A DNA stretch of 64,000 nt from Nymphaea colorata. Taxonomy: Eukaryota > Streptophyta > Magnoliopsida > Nymphaeales > Nymphaeaceae. Shown in pieces: positions 34,781-47,612 of the stretch (positions are counted from its first letter, which is position 1; every line of letters starts with the position of its first letter). Below the pieces are notes generated by a model. It had not been told where the DNA came from. It searched no databases and saw only the letters and a program-made list of their open reading frames with translations. The position numbers were made by a program, and so were the translations under genes. The DNA is taken from positions 2,938,001 through 3,002,000 of the forward strand of contig NC_045147.1 of the NCBI RefSeq assembly GCF_008831285.2, read 5' to 3'.

Positions 34781-35224
34781 CTATAGTTACCCCAAGTAGC
34801 GCAACAGCTTGAAGCTGAGGCGGGTGAGCAAGTACGTCTCAGCAGCAGCATGGCCCATATCCTGCCTGAACGACTGTTGTCTCCTCGGACTGACGCCGGG
34901 AAGGTGTGGGCCAAAGCTGAGGTTGCCTCCACTCCTCACCCTCCGCCTCCTCTGGTTCTTGATGGTGTTGGTGGTATTCGAACTGCAGAAGACCAAGGCA
35001 GAGCAATGGTCTGCGTTTTCCCCAACGACCGAACCAGGGCCTAGGATGGGTAATTTCTCCTCCTCTTTCTCCCTGAACAACTGGAGGGACGAGGAGGAGG
35101 ACGAGGAGGATGAAGGGGACAAGGAAGCAGGGGAATGCAGCAGTGGCCCCGCATCACTGTCGACCAGGCTCCCCAAATTCGGGCGGATGCCACCCACCAT
35201 CTTCTCGATCACCCGCATCGCCAT
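29277..35224 (-). CDS. ICME: Isoprenylcysteine alpha-carbonyl methylesterase (ICME), 480 residues, 11 exons
   Basis: Exons in transcript order: 35224-34791, 33183-33107, 32919-32850, 32716-32636, 32464-32390, 32287-32186, 32078-31938, 31457-31392, 31298-31155, 30242-30152, 29438-29277. All introns are GT-AG, and the sum is 1443 nt without a stop. ICME removes the methyl ester from prenylated C-terminal cysteines and, in Arabidopsis, modulates abscisic-acid signalling (established knowledge). The N-terminal third is a serine-rich variable region followed by [13 protein letters not shown] and hydrophobic membrane segments (about residues 155-180). The alpha/beta-hydrolase part shows an oxyanion loop TGGAWIIG (about 214-221), a nucleophile Ser287 in GQSAG, Asp389 in GTKDYSIP and His421 in GKTHTDLF. 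It ends KLAHEISPF. The ATG at 35224-35222 was chosen because it opens the frame just before the conserved region. An in-frame ATG at 35326 would add 34 residues. Confidence 0.93.
30422..30521. repeat. Fold-back (about 41-44-bp arms, about 15-nt loop) in an ICME intron
   Basis: The left arm (30422-30465, starting GCACTCTTTTAAGTGCAGC) and right arm (30481-30521) are inverted copies with very few mismatches. The structure lies between the ICME exons at 31298-31155 and 30242-30152. A transcript through it, on either strand, would form a long hairpin. A short fold-back transposon is the likeliest origin. Confidence 0.9.
34339..34410. repeat. 25-bp tandem repeat, about three copies, in ICME intron 1
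   Basis: GGGTCATGATAATACGTTAG followed by TTGAA repeats at 34339, 34364 and 34389. The third copy is slightly changed. Confidence 0.9.
34711..34776. repeat. (GA)33 tract next to the ICME exon 1 donor
   Basis: An uninterrupted 66-bp GA run (CT in the transcript) starts about 14 nt inside ICME intron 1, directly after the donor GTAACT at 34790-34785. Confidence 0.95.
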
Positions 35225-36534
35225 CGCCAGACTTCTTCTGGTTTCTTCCTCCCACCAACGGCAACAGCTACCCCAGTAAAGGACTCTTCGTCCCTTTGAA
35301 CGTGGGTGGGGCCACGATCGAATCACAAATTCCTCCCTAATTCATTTTATGTCCTACGTTTGCTAAGACTGTCAAATGGAGACTCGTATTTCCCAAGTTT
35401 TTCTATTCTGAGATGTGTCATGATTCTCGTCATCTCAGACGTTGTGTGACTGCATTATTTATGCAAGCAAGATGTTGCGTTATGGCTTATGACTACTTGT
35501 TAACTATTTGTGAAACTCGGCAAATTGAATTAGAACAAAAAGAATTTATATCATATTTGAATCTGATTTTCAAATTCACAATTTGAATCCTATGTGAATT
35601 CGACGTTTATTTTACATATGATTCCAACTTTTAAAGAGAGTCGCATCTAAACTATGTTATGACATGATATTAAAATGTATAAACATTAGATATATGATAT
35701 TTATTTAAAACTCAACCTGAACTCCGAATTCGAATACTAATTTGTTTAGATATGTATTTAAAACCAACATAGGACACGATTGAATGTCACTTCTTAAATC
35801 TGGATCCGATCTGATTTTCCAAGCAGATGTTAATTTTTTTTTTATATTGACTTTTTTAAAATGGTTCAATCGAATCTCCAATATAACATCCTTAGCTTTT
35901 ATATTGTGGCACATATGTTAGACTCTAAGCCACCCCTTAATGAAGGTTTCAAGGCAACTCACCTAATTTGAAGTTTTTCTTTAGACACTTCCCTTTACAC
36001 ATATGCTCCATATAGAAAGACCATTAGAAGGTTTACATGCTGAAACCACAAACCCAATTTTTAAAACCATGATTTCTATGTATTAATAAAGAATAATTCC
36101 AAATCCATAAGATATTGAGCAAAGTAAGACATTATACTTTGTGAATCTGTCACAGAAAGGTAACATATTTTTATTGTCCCCATGAATATGCCCTTTTCTT
36201 TGGGTCATATTCATGACATAATAACAAGGTATTGTTATTACCAAACGACTCTTAAAATTATTTGAAAATACCTTTTAGTTCTTTTATGATTTTTACGTTT
36301 CAAAAGAAAATTGACAAACATGAGAAAACATTTTACATGACTGGGCATTCCAGTCACATCAAAAGATTGCACACACATTGTTTATCTATTTAAGATGATG
36401 TTGGATCTTAATTTTGAGGGAAAAAATGCATCGATAGTTGGTTTTCCACGAAAATGCAAGTCAACACGGTACCACAATGTAGGAGATCATAACGTAATAA
36501 ACTAAATGTGTTTCAATTACAAGTAACATGCATA

Positions 36535-36565
<31 letters not shown>

Positions 36566-37854
36566 TTGTAATGAAACAACTCCGTTTCTTATCCCAATGG
36601 GGTTCGAGCAATTGTAGAGACGGCAGCCAATAGGTCGGTTCCTGTTTCAAATGTTTATGGTATCAACTCGCTGTGTTGCAAAATGGAAACACTGAAGCTT
36701 AAGTACGTCTGGGTGACACCTGAACACCGAAAGCAGACCCTGTACTTTGTGAGATAAAGGGTTGGGTGAGAGCTTCGGCTTTTTTTTGGGTAGTGAGAAA
36801 TCCTATTTCACGTACAAAACACTCACGTTTTTGTATGAAGGTATAATTTGCATGTATCCACGTCACATTCCGAAAAGAAAATCCTGTGAGCCAATTAAAT
36901 TGACCAAGGGAATTTCAAAAAACTCATTGAACAAGCCAAGTTGAGTGTTGACATCTAACTAAGCTCCGTTTTCAACTCAAGAAATCAATTCATGTTGGAA
37001 GATGGATCTTGACATGCCCACATGGGTGAGCTCATGTCAACCCATCAATTTCGAATTTAATTCGAGAATTTATCTAGAAAGGAATAAAACATAAAATAAT
37101 TATGGATTCATAGAAAAGGAAATTGATCCAAAGAAGTAATGGAGCTGCAAGTGGCTAGTGTGCGTAATAATTGTCTTTCAACTATTTGGTTGTTTTTATC
37201 AGCTTCAGAAGACGATGTTCAAAGATTCAAATGATCCGTGACTTTTTGATCGACAGTTTCGGTTAAAATCGTGGGCTGCATGGCAAATTCTAGAATTGTG
37301 AACATGCTTAAAGATTATAACCTAAGACATGCCCGTGAAAAAAGAATATTTTTCAAATTCTCAGTTGCCTACTTTTCTGCCCTTAATTTAAAAAAAGTGC
37401 CCCGTAATTCTTAAACTTTTACATGGTTCACAAATTTTATACTGTATGCGTGTTTTAGAACTACAAAAATTAGCGTATAATAATTTCATCAGGATATCAA
37501 CTAGAATTTAAACATCAATACGACTGTCAATATAAAGACGTTTGCTATGTTTGGGTTATATTCAAGGCCAGAAATTTCTTGTTAAAGGGGCCCTAGTAAT
37601 TTAAATTTCAAACTTTAAGAGACACCCATGTACAAATAAATAAAAGTTACAAAGGAGGCATAAATAATACAACTTGTGTGATTTAGTTCCATGTTCATCT
37701 TAAAAGTACGGTGTCAACAAAGCATCCAGCACCAATTTTGTTTCCAAACACAATAAAAAGATATAAATCAATACCTAATAAAGAATATGTGCATTAGATT
37801 AAATATGTTGTTAGTAAAGTTTCTTGTAATCTTAAATGGTGAGCTCACTTATAA
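35225..37854. other. No gene seen; start of a 12.6-kb gene desert
   Basis: Contains the presumed ICME promoter at its left edge, AT-rich DNA with diverged ATTCGGATT-type repeats (about 35540-35900) and a (TTA)n tract at about 36538-36565. No exon or RNA gene was found. Confidence 0.5.
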
Positions 37855-37992
37855 GGGCCGTTTGATCCATTGCGATAGAAAAAAACAAAGACACAAAGTG
37901 TGAATTAATAATAGATGATAAAAATGTCTGTCATTTTTTTTATATTGTTTTCTTATCTTAACCATTTATCACAATGAATCAGAAAATAGCCC
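37855..37992. mobile_element. Short inverted-repeat element, about 138 bp
   Basis: The left end GGGCCGTTTGATCCATTGCG and the reverse complement of the right end (GGGCTATTTTCTGATTCATT) share GGGC plus TGATxCATTGxGATA with a small gap. The interior is AT-rich. It fits a MITE. Confidence 0.6.
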
Positions 37993-40900
37993 AAGCTACC
38001 ATTCCATTTTATGTGGTATCATATTCTATATTTTTTATTTAATGAAAATTAAGATGGACAATATTTAATATGAAATTTATCTACCTACACTACGATAAGA
38101 ACATCTTGTTTGATCTTAAATCATTTTTCGCCGTGCTCATAACTAGTATCATTAAAGTGAGAGTGCGTCGAGCTAATATGCATTGGCCGATAATTAGAGG
38201 CCCGCATTTTTTTATTTCTAAATCAATTCAAAATTAATTTAAACTATTGAATCAATACAAACGGCCGACAAAAAATTAATTGGTTAACTGCTGGAATTTA
38301 TAAAGAAATTAACTAAAACTTCCATTCAACTTTCTAAATTAAAGACAAAAAATTGAATCTACGAAGAAATTTCAAAATGTTCTAAGAAAAGACCAGAAGA
38401 ACAAAAAGTTGTGACAACAGAGTTTATTGGGCAACGGCTGGAATTTGGATAAACTTTTTTTTTTTTTTTTTTGAGCCACTTGAAACAAAAAAAGCCCATA
38501 CGCTTCTCTGTTCTCCCTGTGGATCCGTGGTTCACGCTTCAATGATCACCGCATTACGTGGGAACCACGAAATTCTGATCCGTTGAGACACGGCACGATG
38601 GGGACCCGACCAAAGAAAGGTTCGGCGACGATCCGATATCTGATTTAAAAAATCCAACCCGACTGGATAAATAAAATCCGAACCCCGATACGCTTCACAG
38701 CACCCCAACGTCCGATTTCAGCCCACCTGCATCAGCCCGTATCGGACTTGTTCATGAATTATCGGCCGATACGAATCGGGGACCTAAACCGAAGGAAAGG
38801 TCTCGTTTGGGGAGAGGAGGGAGCCGATACGCTCAGTGCCAACAATGCACAGAATTGCGTCCATGAACGTCGTGATCTGGGTGGGTTGTTGATTATCCTG
38901 TAACACGCTCTCTATCACGTAACGTTGTTGTTGTGACGTGCCCATTCACAAGTAGGAAGCATATGCGGATGTGATGTGGGGCTGATCTGGGTTCACATAT
39001 TTTTTTTATTTCAAATATTAATTTAAAATATTTTAGGTCAATTTTTAAATTAACATCCAACTAAAAAGACAGGTTCACATTCATTCAACTAGAGTAAGAT
39101 TCGACATTTATATGTAATTGGGTCGATCAGATTTACATTAGATCTAGATTGGATATTAGACTCGCGTTTAGATTCAATTACGAAATTGCGTATATAGCAA
39201 ATTTGATTAGAATTTCTTTACCAGATCCAAATGCACGAATTTCAAAGAGTTTTGATTTTTGACTCGATATTGTTTTCAATATGGATGTTCAGAATTTGAT
39301 TTATTTGCAGTACTGTAACAAGATAGGCTGGTCTTGAACTTAACTTGTAAATTAATATTCAGTGTTCCCATTTTTTCCTTAGGCCTAGAGGAATTTGACG
39401 TCTGATTTACATTTCGCCAGGTTTTCCGGAATCACTTTTTCTTTTTCTTGAGTGAGTTCGTTGAGCAGACGTTGAGAACTTCACCACATCGAATCAAAAT
39501 TAGAATTGCTTAAAAGAATATTTTTTAAGCACAAATCAGAGGAAAAAACAATTTCAAGAAAGATATAAAAAAAAACCTAAGCATGGTTCATGAAAAATAA
39601 TTAAAATTTGTAGATATTTAGGTATAAATTAAAATTTGGGCTTCCAAAATCGTGATCTAAGTGTTAATCTTGTTACTGATTAATTTAGTAGTTGAACACA
39701 AAACATAGTGGCAATATGTTTTGAGAACATAATCTTTTTCTTACTAAACTCCCTTCGAGATTAAGTGGCCCAGTTTCACGTTGTTGGCCAGACATCTATA
39801 AGTACAACAATTTAAATAAATCATCTCGTCTTTTGCTCTTAATTAAAACTGATTTCTCTATTTTCTTCTAAAAGCCTATAAGAATGGGGGTGATTTAATA
39901 GTACTCAAAAGTCAAAAGATACATCAGGGGCTAAGTCACCAGACTCTTCTATTTTACTGCCGTACTGGAGTCCGCATCGAATCGGGTGTGCATCGGACAT
40001 GACTGCGGCTTCGACTCACACCCGAGCCCAATTAAAATGTCATATTACTAAATTACTTATATAATATATGTTGTTTTGATATTTTTCTATGCAATACAAT
40101 TATTCAAATATGTTATATACATTAATACCTAAATTGTAATAATATGTTTGTTCTGTTATATATATAATAAATTAAAAATAATAATAATAATAAAATACCC
40201 TCGCCTCCCCGCCGCACCTAAATTTTGTGGTATCTATCGTTCCAACACCGGCACCGGCACCCCCACACTATCGTAAATCAGGGGTGAAGCTTCAACTACT
40301 AGTTATGAAATTTTAAACTTTTAAAAAATACGAACAAAAATCTGTCAGAAAAGGACATTATTGAATTCAATGCACCCTTCAATGCATTAAGCCTCCCTTG
40401 CCCCCCTCCTGTCACATATTGATTTGACAGACCAAATGTTTGACATTGCTACAGCCACTTGGTCTCATCCAGCCATCTCATACTCAGGAGTTGGCTTTTC
40501 ATCCAACCATTTCCAACTCATACATGGGGCTAGGGACAAAGATAGGCTTTTATCCTTAGGAGGGCTTAAAATTTTCACAATTTTTTTTTACAAGAGCCAA
40601 ATATATTTTAAAAAAAATTTACTCTGCCAAATTAATTTTTTTGAAAATGTGAATTAGTAAATTTTTATTTCTCAAAATCTAAGGCCGCCATGGCCCCTAC
40701 CAGCCCCCCTTGACTCTGCTCCTTCATAAAACCATGAGAAAAGTACGTGATTAGTTCACTAAGTGCCAATTGTACATGGTGAAAATGACGGCACTGTATT
40801 TAAATCTCCTTTAAAATCTGACTTGGGATAGTATCAAATCGGCATGCTAACCATGCATCTCATGAAGTCTCAACTTATTATGCTATAAAAGTGAAGCATC

Positions 40901-41336
40901 AATATGCAAGTTGAAACATAATAGCAAAAAAGAGAAGCACCAATATGCAAGTTGAAATATAGCAGAAGTGTCACCTTGAAGCACCAAAGATAAACCTAGT
41001 GCCTTTAATAAAAAGGGAAGGTAGAGGCTTCAACTCTAATGAAATACTCATTTTGCTCACCTAAAACTACCAAATATAATTACTTAACATCCTTCTAACT
41101 TGAAAATTTTAAGTGAATCCACTTGACACAAAATGCTATGTTAGTTTGCATTTCAATCCATAATTTTGATTGCTTTCAATAGGACAAAGCAGCCACTTGT
41201 CATAGGAATCCCCATTCCGACAAGCAAGCAGCATATTCCAAGCAAGATGCATGGTACACACCCATAATATGCCTCTGTCTATACAAGGATTCATCATGTC
41301 TTATTAAGTCTTTTTATTCACTAAAGAATAACTTAG
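37993..41336. other. No gene seen; AT-rich with a GC-richer patch at 38490-38900
   Basis: The patch at 38490-38900 holds repeated CCGATAC/CGGATCC-type words and no coding frame. A segment at about 40525-40727, read on the minus strand, starts GGAGCAGAGTCAAGG and has the TA-rich build of the MITE described at 42265-42449, but its identity is uncertain. Confidence 0.45.
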
Positions 41337-41524
41337 GTTGTGTTTGTTTTACTGTGGATTTGATCTGAGATCCGTATGATCTTAGATTCATGGGTTCAAG
41401 GTCGGATCCCTTCCCCATCTGCATGGATTTGAAATCTATGTTATAAAGGCAATCAGTTTGTTTAAATTGAGGATCTACCAAAACACACATTTTAATGCAC
41501 CCTCGACTCGCTATCAAACACAAC
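41337..41524. mobile_element. Short inverted-repeat element, about 188 bp
   Basis: The left end GTTGTGTTTGTTTTACTG and the reverse complement of the right end (GTTGTGTTTGATAGCGAG) match over the first 10 bp and more loosely beyond. The interior has GATCTGAGATCC-type words and no coding frame. Confidence 0.55.
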
Positions 41525-42264
41525 ATTAAGGAGAAAATTGGAGACGATACCATCACTAGATCGTTGTCAACTTGCTCTTGGATAGAGACATCAATGGACC
41601 ACATTTAAATCGGATTATACCCTTTACTTTTATTAGTTGTTCACATATTCATATTCGAATGCGGATTCAAATATAAAAGAAGAAAATTTTGCCATATCAA
41701 AATCCAGTTTCTAAATTCACAAATCAAAATCCCCGTTTAATTTATTTTAACAATCCAAATCAGAATCTGACTTCTAGATATAGAGTCAGATTTAAACCGT
41801 GTTATGATATGTTAAGAATCGATAGGTCGTGTATAAAAGACACTTATTTGGAACTGAACGTCATGAATTCAAATATCTTACTTTTTTTTTTTCATATCTA
41901 ACTTTTTTTCAGTATTTCCATCAAATATCAGATCTGGATCCGACTCATCCCCTAGAATCATATTCAAGTAAGATGTAGCTATTACCATGTTCAATCAATC
42001 GTAGTTTACTTAATTTGAGTTGGAGATTGATTCATATTTATATATTAAAGGTTACAAAAGTATATATCCAAAATTTTACATGCACTTTGATGTGGAATGT
42101 TTGTTGGACATGGTAAGCAAAGGTTCATTGAGAAGGACTTCGCAACATATCCACATCCAAGTAGTGCTAATCAAAATCTCTCATTGAATCTAATTACTTG
42201 AATTCATATTTGAGTTGAGTATGGAATTATATACCAACTATTAACATTCCATGAGGATTGTAAA

Positions 42265-42449
42265 CAGGGGCGGAGCCAAGGTAGGGGCCCGCATGGGCCC
42301 TGACCCCACCTCAAAAAAAAAAAATTACATGTAAATTTAAAAAGAAAATATGTTCTATATAAAAGTTTTGAAAAATGATATTTTAGCTATGTCAAAATTT
42401 AGAAACTTTAATTCGGCTCGCCTCATGAAAAATTTCTGACTCCGCCCTG
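42265..42449 (+). mobile_element. hAT-type MITE with GGGGCGGAGCC ends, about 185 bp
   Basis: Ends read CAGGGGCGGAGCCA and, on the other strand, CAGGGCGGAGTCA. Flanks ATTGTAAA and GTTATAAA may be a decayed 8-bp target-site duplication. The interior contains GGGCCCTGACCCCACCTC, an A run and a TA-rich half. A related copy lies at 58858-59035 in the opposite orientation. Confidence 0.7.
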
Positions 42450-42933
42450 GTTATAAATGCATTGATCATGCACATTGTGGATTGGGGTTATATGCACATT
42501 GTGGATTGGGGTTATAGTGAGACCTTTATAGCTAGATCGAGTGCAAAGGCAATTTAATTTGTTTGAAATTTGTTTTCAGTTCAACCTTAGATCAGACTCT
42601 CTTTTTTCTTTTTGCAGAATTTAATTTGCAACTTAAAAAAAAATCAGGAATTTTAGATTTGAACTTTTTTTAACGTCCTTTCAAGATATGAAAACGTACT
42701 AGTTTGAAGCCAATTCATCATCTTGACTCCAAATTCTCAATTCGTAGACTGTATTTGGAAAAATTTTTACGGCAGTTATAATGCACCTGATCGGGAATCT
42801 TGAATTCTTGGCCGCCCTTTGAGCATCTTGAAGATTTTAAATCCCACAACTTATTGCCAGGTTTTCCACAGCTTGTCGTTGCAGATTCTTTGTCGCATGC
42901 ATCGCATATTGCGTGCAGTGTTAATGTTCTTGG

Positions 42934-42997
<64 letters not shown>

Positions 42998-43405
42998 TTA
43001 AAGTAGATCAGCGATCTTTGAAAGATTTCTTTTTCCTGTTTTTTAATATAGACATTTAATAAGGAACAAAGAAGAAAAAGATCATGTATATGAATTTGAT
43101 GATCCCAAAAGGTTTTTCTGGATAAAAAAACGTTTGGGCATAAACAAACACCATTTTTTTTATATATATTTAGCCAAAACTTTGAATTGTTGTTCATATT
43201 TTTTTTGTGTATATATATATATTCAAAAAAATATGAGAGAGAGAGAGAGAAGTTGGAAGTTGCTAAAAACAGACGCCTAGGTCAGGGACAAAAACCCGAC
43301 CTCTTGATTTTCATTTTTAAAGGTTTTTTCTTTTTGCAAACTAACATTATTGATATGATCTTAATAATTAGTTGATGCAAAAGAAATACTAAGTTGATCA
43401 TTTGT
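42450..43405. other. No gene seen; (AT)n tract at 42936-42994
   Basis: A TTATA...GGATTGGGG phrase is duplicated in tandem at about 42475-42515. Otherwise AT-rich and non-coding. Confidence 0.5.
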
Positions 43406-43934
43406 TAAAATTTAATAATGTTTTTATAATAACAAATTGAATGGGCTCCATGGTTTGATAATAAAAAAATCAACATTTTTCATTAAAACAACTTGAATCA
43501 AACCATGTTTTTATAAATATATTAAGATGTTTTTAGTAAATGATTTTTGAACAAAAAATCAATGGGTCTGGTTTTGGTTTTTATCGTTAACCGAAGTGTC
43601 TCGTTTTCACCAACTTTTATATATATATATATAAAGAAATTGAAATCAATCGACTATCTTTATAACCTAAAGGTTATACTTTTTTTATTTTGTGTTCCTA
43701 AAAATCATTTCAAAAAGTTCAGCTAAAATTTAATAATGTTTTTATAATAACAAATTGAATGGGCTCCATGGCTTGATAATAAAAAAATCAACATTTTTCA
43801 TTAAAACAACTTGAATCAAACCTTGTTTTTATAAATATATTAAGATGTTTTTAGTAAAATAATTTTTGAACAAAAAATCAATGGGTCTGGTTTTGGTTTT
43901 TATGGTTAACCGAAGTGTGGTTTTCACCAACTTT

Positions 43935-43997
<63 letters not shown>

Positions 43998-44083
43998 AAA
44001 TTGAAATCAATCGACTATCTTTATAACCTAAAGGTTATAATTTTTTTATTTTGTGTTCCTAAAAATCATTGCAAAAAGTTCAC
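43406..44083. repeat. Tandem duplication of a 318-bp unit (second copy longer by AT expansion)
   Basis: The unit starting TAAAATTTAATAATGTTTTT at 43406 starts again at 43724 and is nearly identical to its end (CTAAAAATCATT...AAAAGTTCA). The chief difference is the internal AT microsatellite, which is much longer in the second copy (43937-43993). Confidence 0.93.
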
Positions 44084-46595
44084 CTTGGCTATGGTTTTTA
44101 GCAATGAAATATATCCACAACCCCAATTTTTAATGGTACAAAATAAAAAAAGAATCATCCTGACACAAAGGTGGCAGGCTGATCTCAATCTCTCTCTAAC
44201 TACAAGTGAATAACTGTCAAGTCCAAAGAGAAGAAGTTGTCATACAAGACAAAATAAGAACAATCGACGTCAAAGAGATTACTGAATATATTCCAGCGTT
44301 TAGAGATCAACTTGGTGGCTCTCTCTCTCTCTCTCAAATATTCTAACCATCTTACTACATTTTATAAACATCTTAAGAACGCATTTTCTTTAAAATAATA
44401 TTTTTATCCCATAAAAGAGAATCCTTCTACCATCCTCTTCCTCGAGATGTTCTTAATTTGTAAAAATTCTAATTTGGACTGTCGCGTCGTACGTCAATTA
44501 TTCGTTCAAACCAAGTCTTCCCCACAAAAGGTCGAACCTTAATTTGAAGCACTGGTGAAATTAGATATTATCTTACTAAATTGATTCAAAAAAATTTGAT
44601 ATGAAAAAAAAATTTTAATACCAATTAAAAAATCAGATTGGATTCAGATTTAGTAAATGGCATCCGGTCAGATTCGGATTCGGATTCAGATTCAGTTATA
44701 CATAAATATCTAATTGCATTCGGATCAGATTCATTTTTACATTTTGAAAATGGGCACAATTCTGCCCAAAGTTCGGATTCAGATCACATTCAGATTTTAA
44801 AATCGGATTTTGGATTTAAATTCAGATATGACTTGTCTTTATTTGTATTTGAATCTGAATATACGAATATCCGAAAAAATGGATATGATTAAGTGTCATA
44901 TTCGATCTGAATCTGATTTGTTGATATCCAAATAATTGCTAATTAAGAGTACATGCACGTCACAAGTGGAAAAGTATATATAATCTTTTTATGAAAAATA
45001 ATTATGATTTTTTTAGTTAAGGGGAAAATTTTGCTAGTCTTCGATCATAAACAAAAACGAATGCACAGAAGCTATCAAAAAGATTAGCAAGAGATAATTA
45101 TAATATTTCAATGATTAATATATACACAACGTTCTACGTGTCGTTTACAATGTTACAAGATATGCTTGTAGAAGAACCGGAATCCAAACCTCTTTAATAG
45201 AATCAGAATTCATAAAAAAGATATGACGTTTTATTCTTTGTCATCAGAAACGCGCTAAGGGATGATATTTGTTTGGGTAGACAACTCCAGTAGCTGGTCC
45301 CTTCAAAAGGAAGCAGGCGAACAAGTGTATGAGCAAGCATGGAATCAAATTTTTTGTTTTTAGTGGGGGAAGTTTCAGATTGCTACCAGTCAATTATGTA
45401 GCGGAGACAGCATCTTAAAGCATTGAAAGTAGACCATGTACCATAAAAGACAAGAGATTGAATAAAAACTTCTGCAGTGGACCAATTCGAATATAATTGA
45501 CGATCAATATTCGATTTGATTCACTGGCAACTGGGATACAACCTTTGATGTTCTGATCTTCAATTAGAACCAGCTAATTAATTAACCAAGGCATATTATA
45601 ATTTCATAGCTACAAACTACAAAACCGTTGGATGTCCCCTATATATATATATATATACAAAATCATCAATTGATGTAAGTCTTTCGTTTCTAAACTCACT
45701 AAAAATAACGTTGGTTTCGACAAGGGCCAGTCCTGCCCAAAACTATTGAATTCATAAAAAAAAAGGTGCAAGTAAGAAGGTTATATTAATGAAATTTATG
45801 AAGGGTTCGACGTTTTTTTAGATCCATTGAATTTTGATCATAAAATCTAATTTGTGCATCAAATTTTAGGGACAGTTTTTTCAAACACATATATAAATTT
45901 GGGTTGTCCAACTTGGGAACTTAAATATGAAGAAAAGAAGATCCAGATTTTGGCAACCCAATAGTTAAATGGGACTGGACAACGATAAATATTGGACGGC
46001 CAAAGTAAACCCGTATGATAAGTTCAGACGAGTTCCGAGGAGTTATTTCTCAATTCAAATTAGACCACTTGCTCTAGATCTCAAATCCGATAGGCGTGAA
46101 CTGTCGTGGATAACAATCCTCACATCGTCAAGAACTTTGGTATTCCATGCCAACATTCATAGCCATTAGATGTATTATGTATTTTTTCCAAATTATCAGC
46201 AACATACTGCACAAATTAAGTACTTTCATTGAATATATATATATATATATGTATACGAGAGACGATTATCTTCAGGCATCAAAGCACTTGGTCCAGTCAT
46301 GAGCTAAATGCCATCAACGCGGAAGGCACCAGCTAGCTTTTGCTTTCTAAGCCAAAACGTGGCTGCAATGGCGCTGTCTAACAAAGATCTGTCCTGATAA
46401 GTATCTTGCTTTTTTCTGTAATCTTCTTCGTCCGTATATACTCATCATCTTCATGTCCAGTCAAATCCACAAAATTAACAAAAACAATCAGTCCCAAGCC
46501 CATGTGCTTAAACCTGGCGAAGAATTAGAATCAAATGCTAGGAGATGGGCCTAAAAGTTTTCATTCTCTTGTGAATTTCCCCAAAGGCGTCGGGA

Positions 46596-46603
46596 GAATA
46601 TGC
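46596..46603. promoter_or_regulatory. P1BS-like motif (GAATATGC), distal
   Basis: Matches GNATATNC, the PHR1 binding site of phosphate-starvation genes. It is 1.25 kb before the PHO1 start codon. The motif is short and can occur by chance. Confidence 0.2.
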
Positions 46604-47604
46604 AGAAACACTGGTTTTCCATGCAGTAGGAAAAGTACCAAAAGAAATGCGGTTCGTTTTGATTGATATTCGAGGACTATGGCATTGGATTCTGCGTTTG
46701 CATACAATCCAACCTTCCATTATGATGGCAGCTTCTTGATGGATGCCCCTTCCGATAATGCTGACCATGAAGAGAATATAAAGGTGAAAAATAAGTTAAC
46801 TGGTCGAGAAGAGGCCGGAAAGAAACAGAAAAGCTAAAGAAGAATGAAAAGATCCCTGCTTTATATTATGATCCTCTTCAGGCCATCCAGCTTTCACAAG
46901 AAGAATTAATTCATATGCAGAATGTGTAAGTGGTAGTGTGCTATTTTAGTGTCTGTCAGTAGGATCAGTCAGAGAATGATATTTTTATATATCTCTTCTT
47001 CTGCTTCTGCTTCTGCTTCTTCTTCTTCTTCTTCTTCAATACATACTACTTTTTCTTCCTTTTCTTTTTCGCTTTTCCTTTGGTTGGTAGGAGTTCTGTT
47101 TGTTGGCTTTTTACAGAAGCTGGACATGTGAGCTGCACAGAAAGGCTACAGTTTGTCGTGGGAATCCAGACAGAAATGGATGCTCACTTCCTCACCTGTT
47201 AGTGGTTCAGATTTTTTCACATGTACATATATGCATATAAGGCAAACTACTTGGTATTCCAACTTTTGCCGTCAGATTTGCATCAATTTGACAAGTAGGA
47301 AAACTTGGTGAAGGGGATCAGATGCAAATTGTAGTCGATAAAACAAGAGAGAGAAAGAAAGATTTCTACTGCATTGTGTACGGGAGCTGGTGACTCGACC
47401 AGCACCATACCACTAACAGCTTCTTTTCGGACAGCATGGACTTGCACCAACTAGATATCTCTCTCCCTCTATTCTCTCTTCCTCTCTATTTATCTATCTT
47501 ATCTGCAATAAAGCAACATACATCTCTCTCGAGAAAGCATAGAATCAAGGGTTCCATAATTAAGATGTAAAATGGCCTCATAAACTATTTGATAGGATAT
47601 CGTA

Positions 47605-47612
47605 GTATATGC
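47605..47612. promoter_or_regulatory. P1BS-like motif (GTATATGC) upstream of the PHO1-family gene
   Basis: Matches GNATATNC and lies about 240 bp before the start codon at 47851, a plausible place for phosphate-starvation control by PHR-type factors. Only motif and position support it. Confidence 0.35.

Noticed and set aside
34787..35340. Plus-strand frames of 156 and 76 codons opposite ICME exon 1
   Set aside because: They are antisense shadows of the GC-rich, serine-coding ICME first exon.
42718..43197. 159-codon minus-strand frame
   Set aside because: Its middle is an isoleucine/tyrosine string from the AT microsatellite and the rest matches nothing.
43866..44213. 115-codon plus-strand frame
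   Set aside because: It runs through the AT tract of the 318-bp tandem duplication and is not conserved in the first copy.
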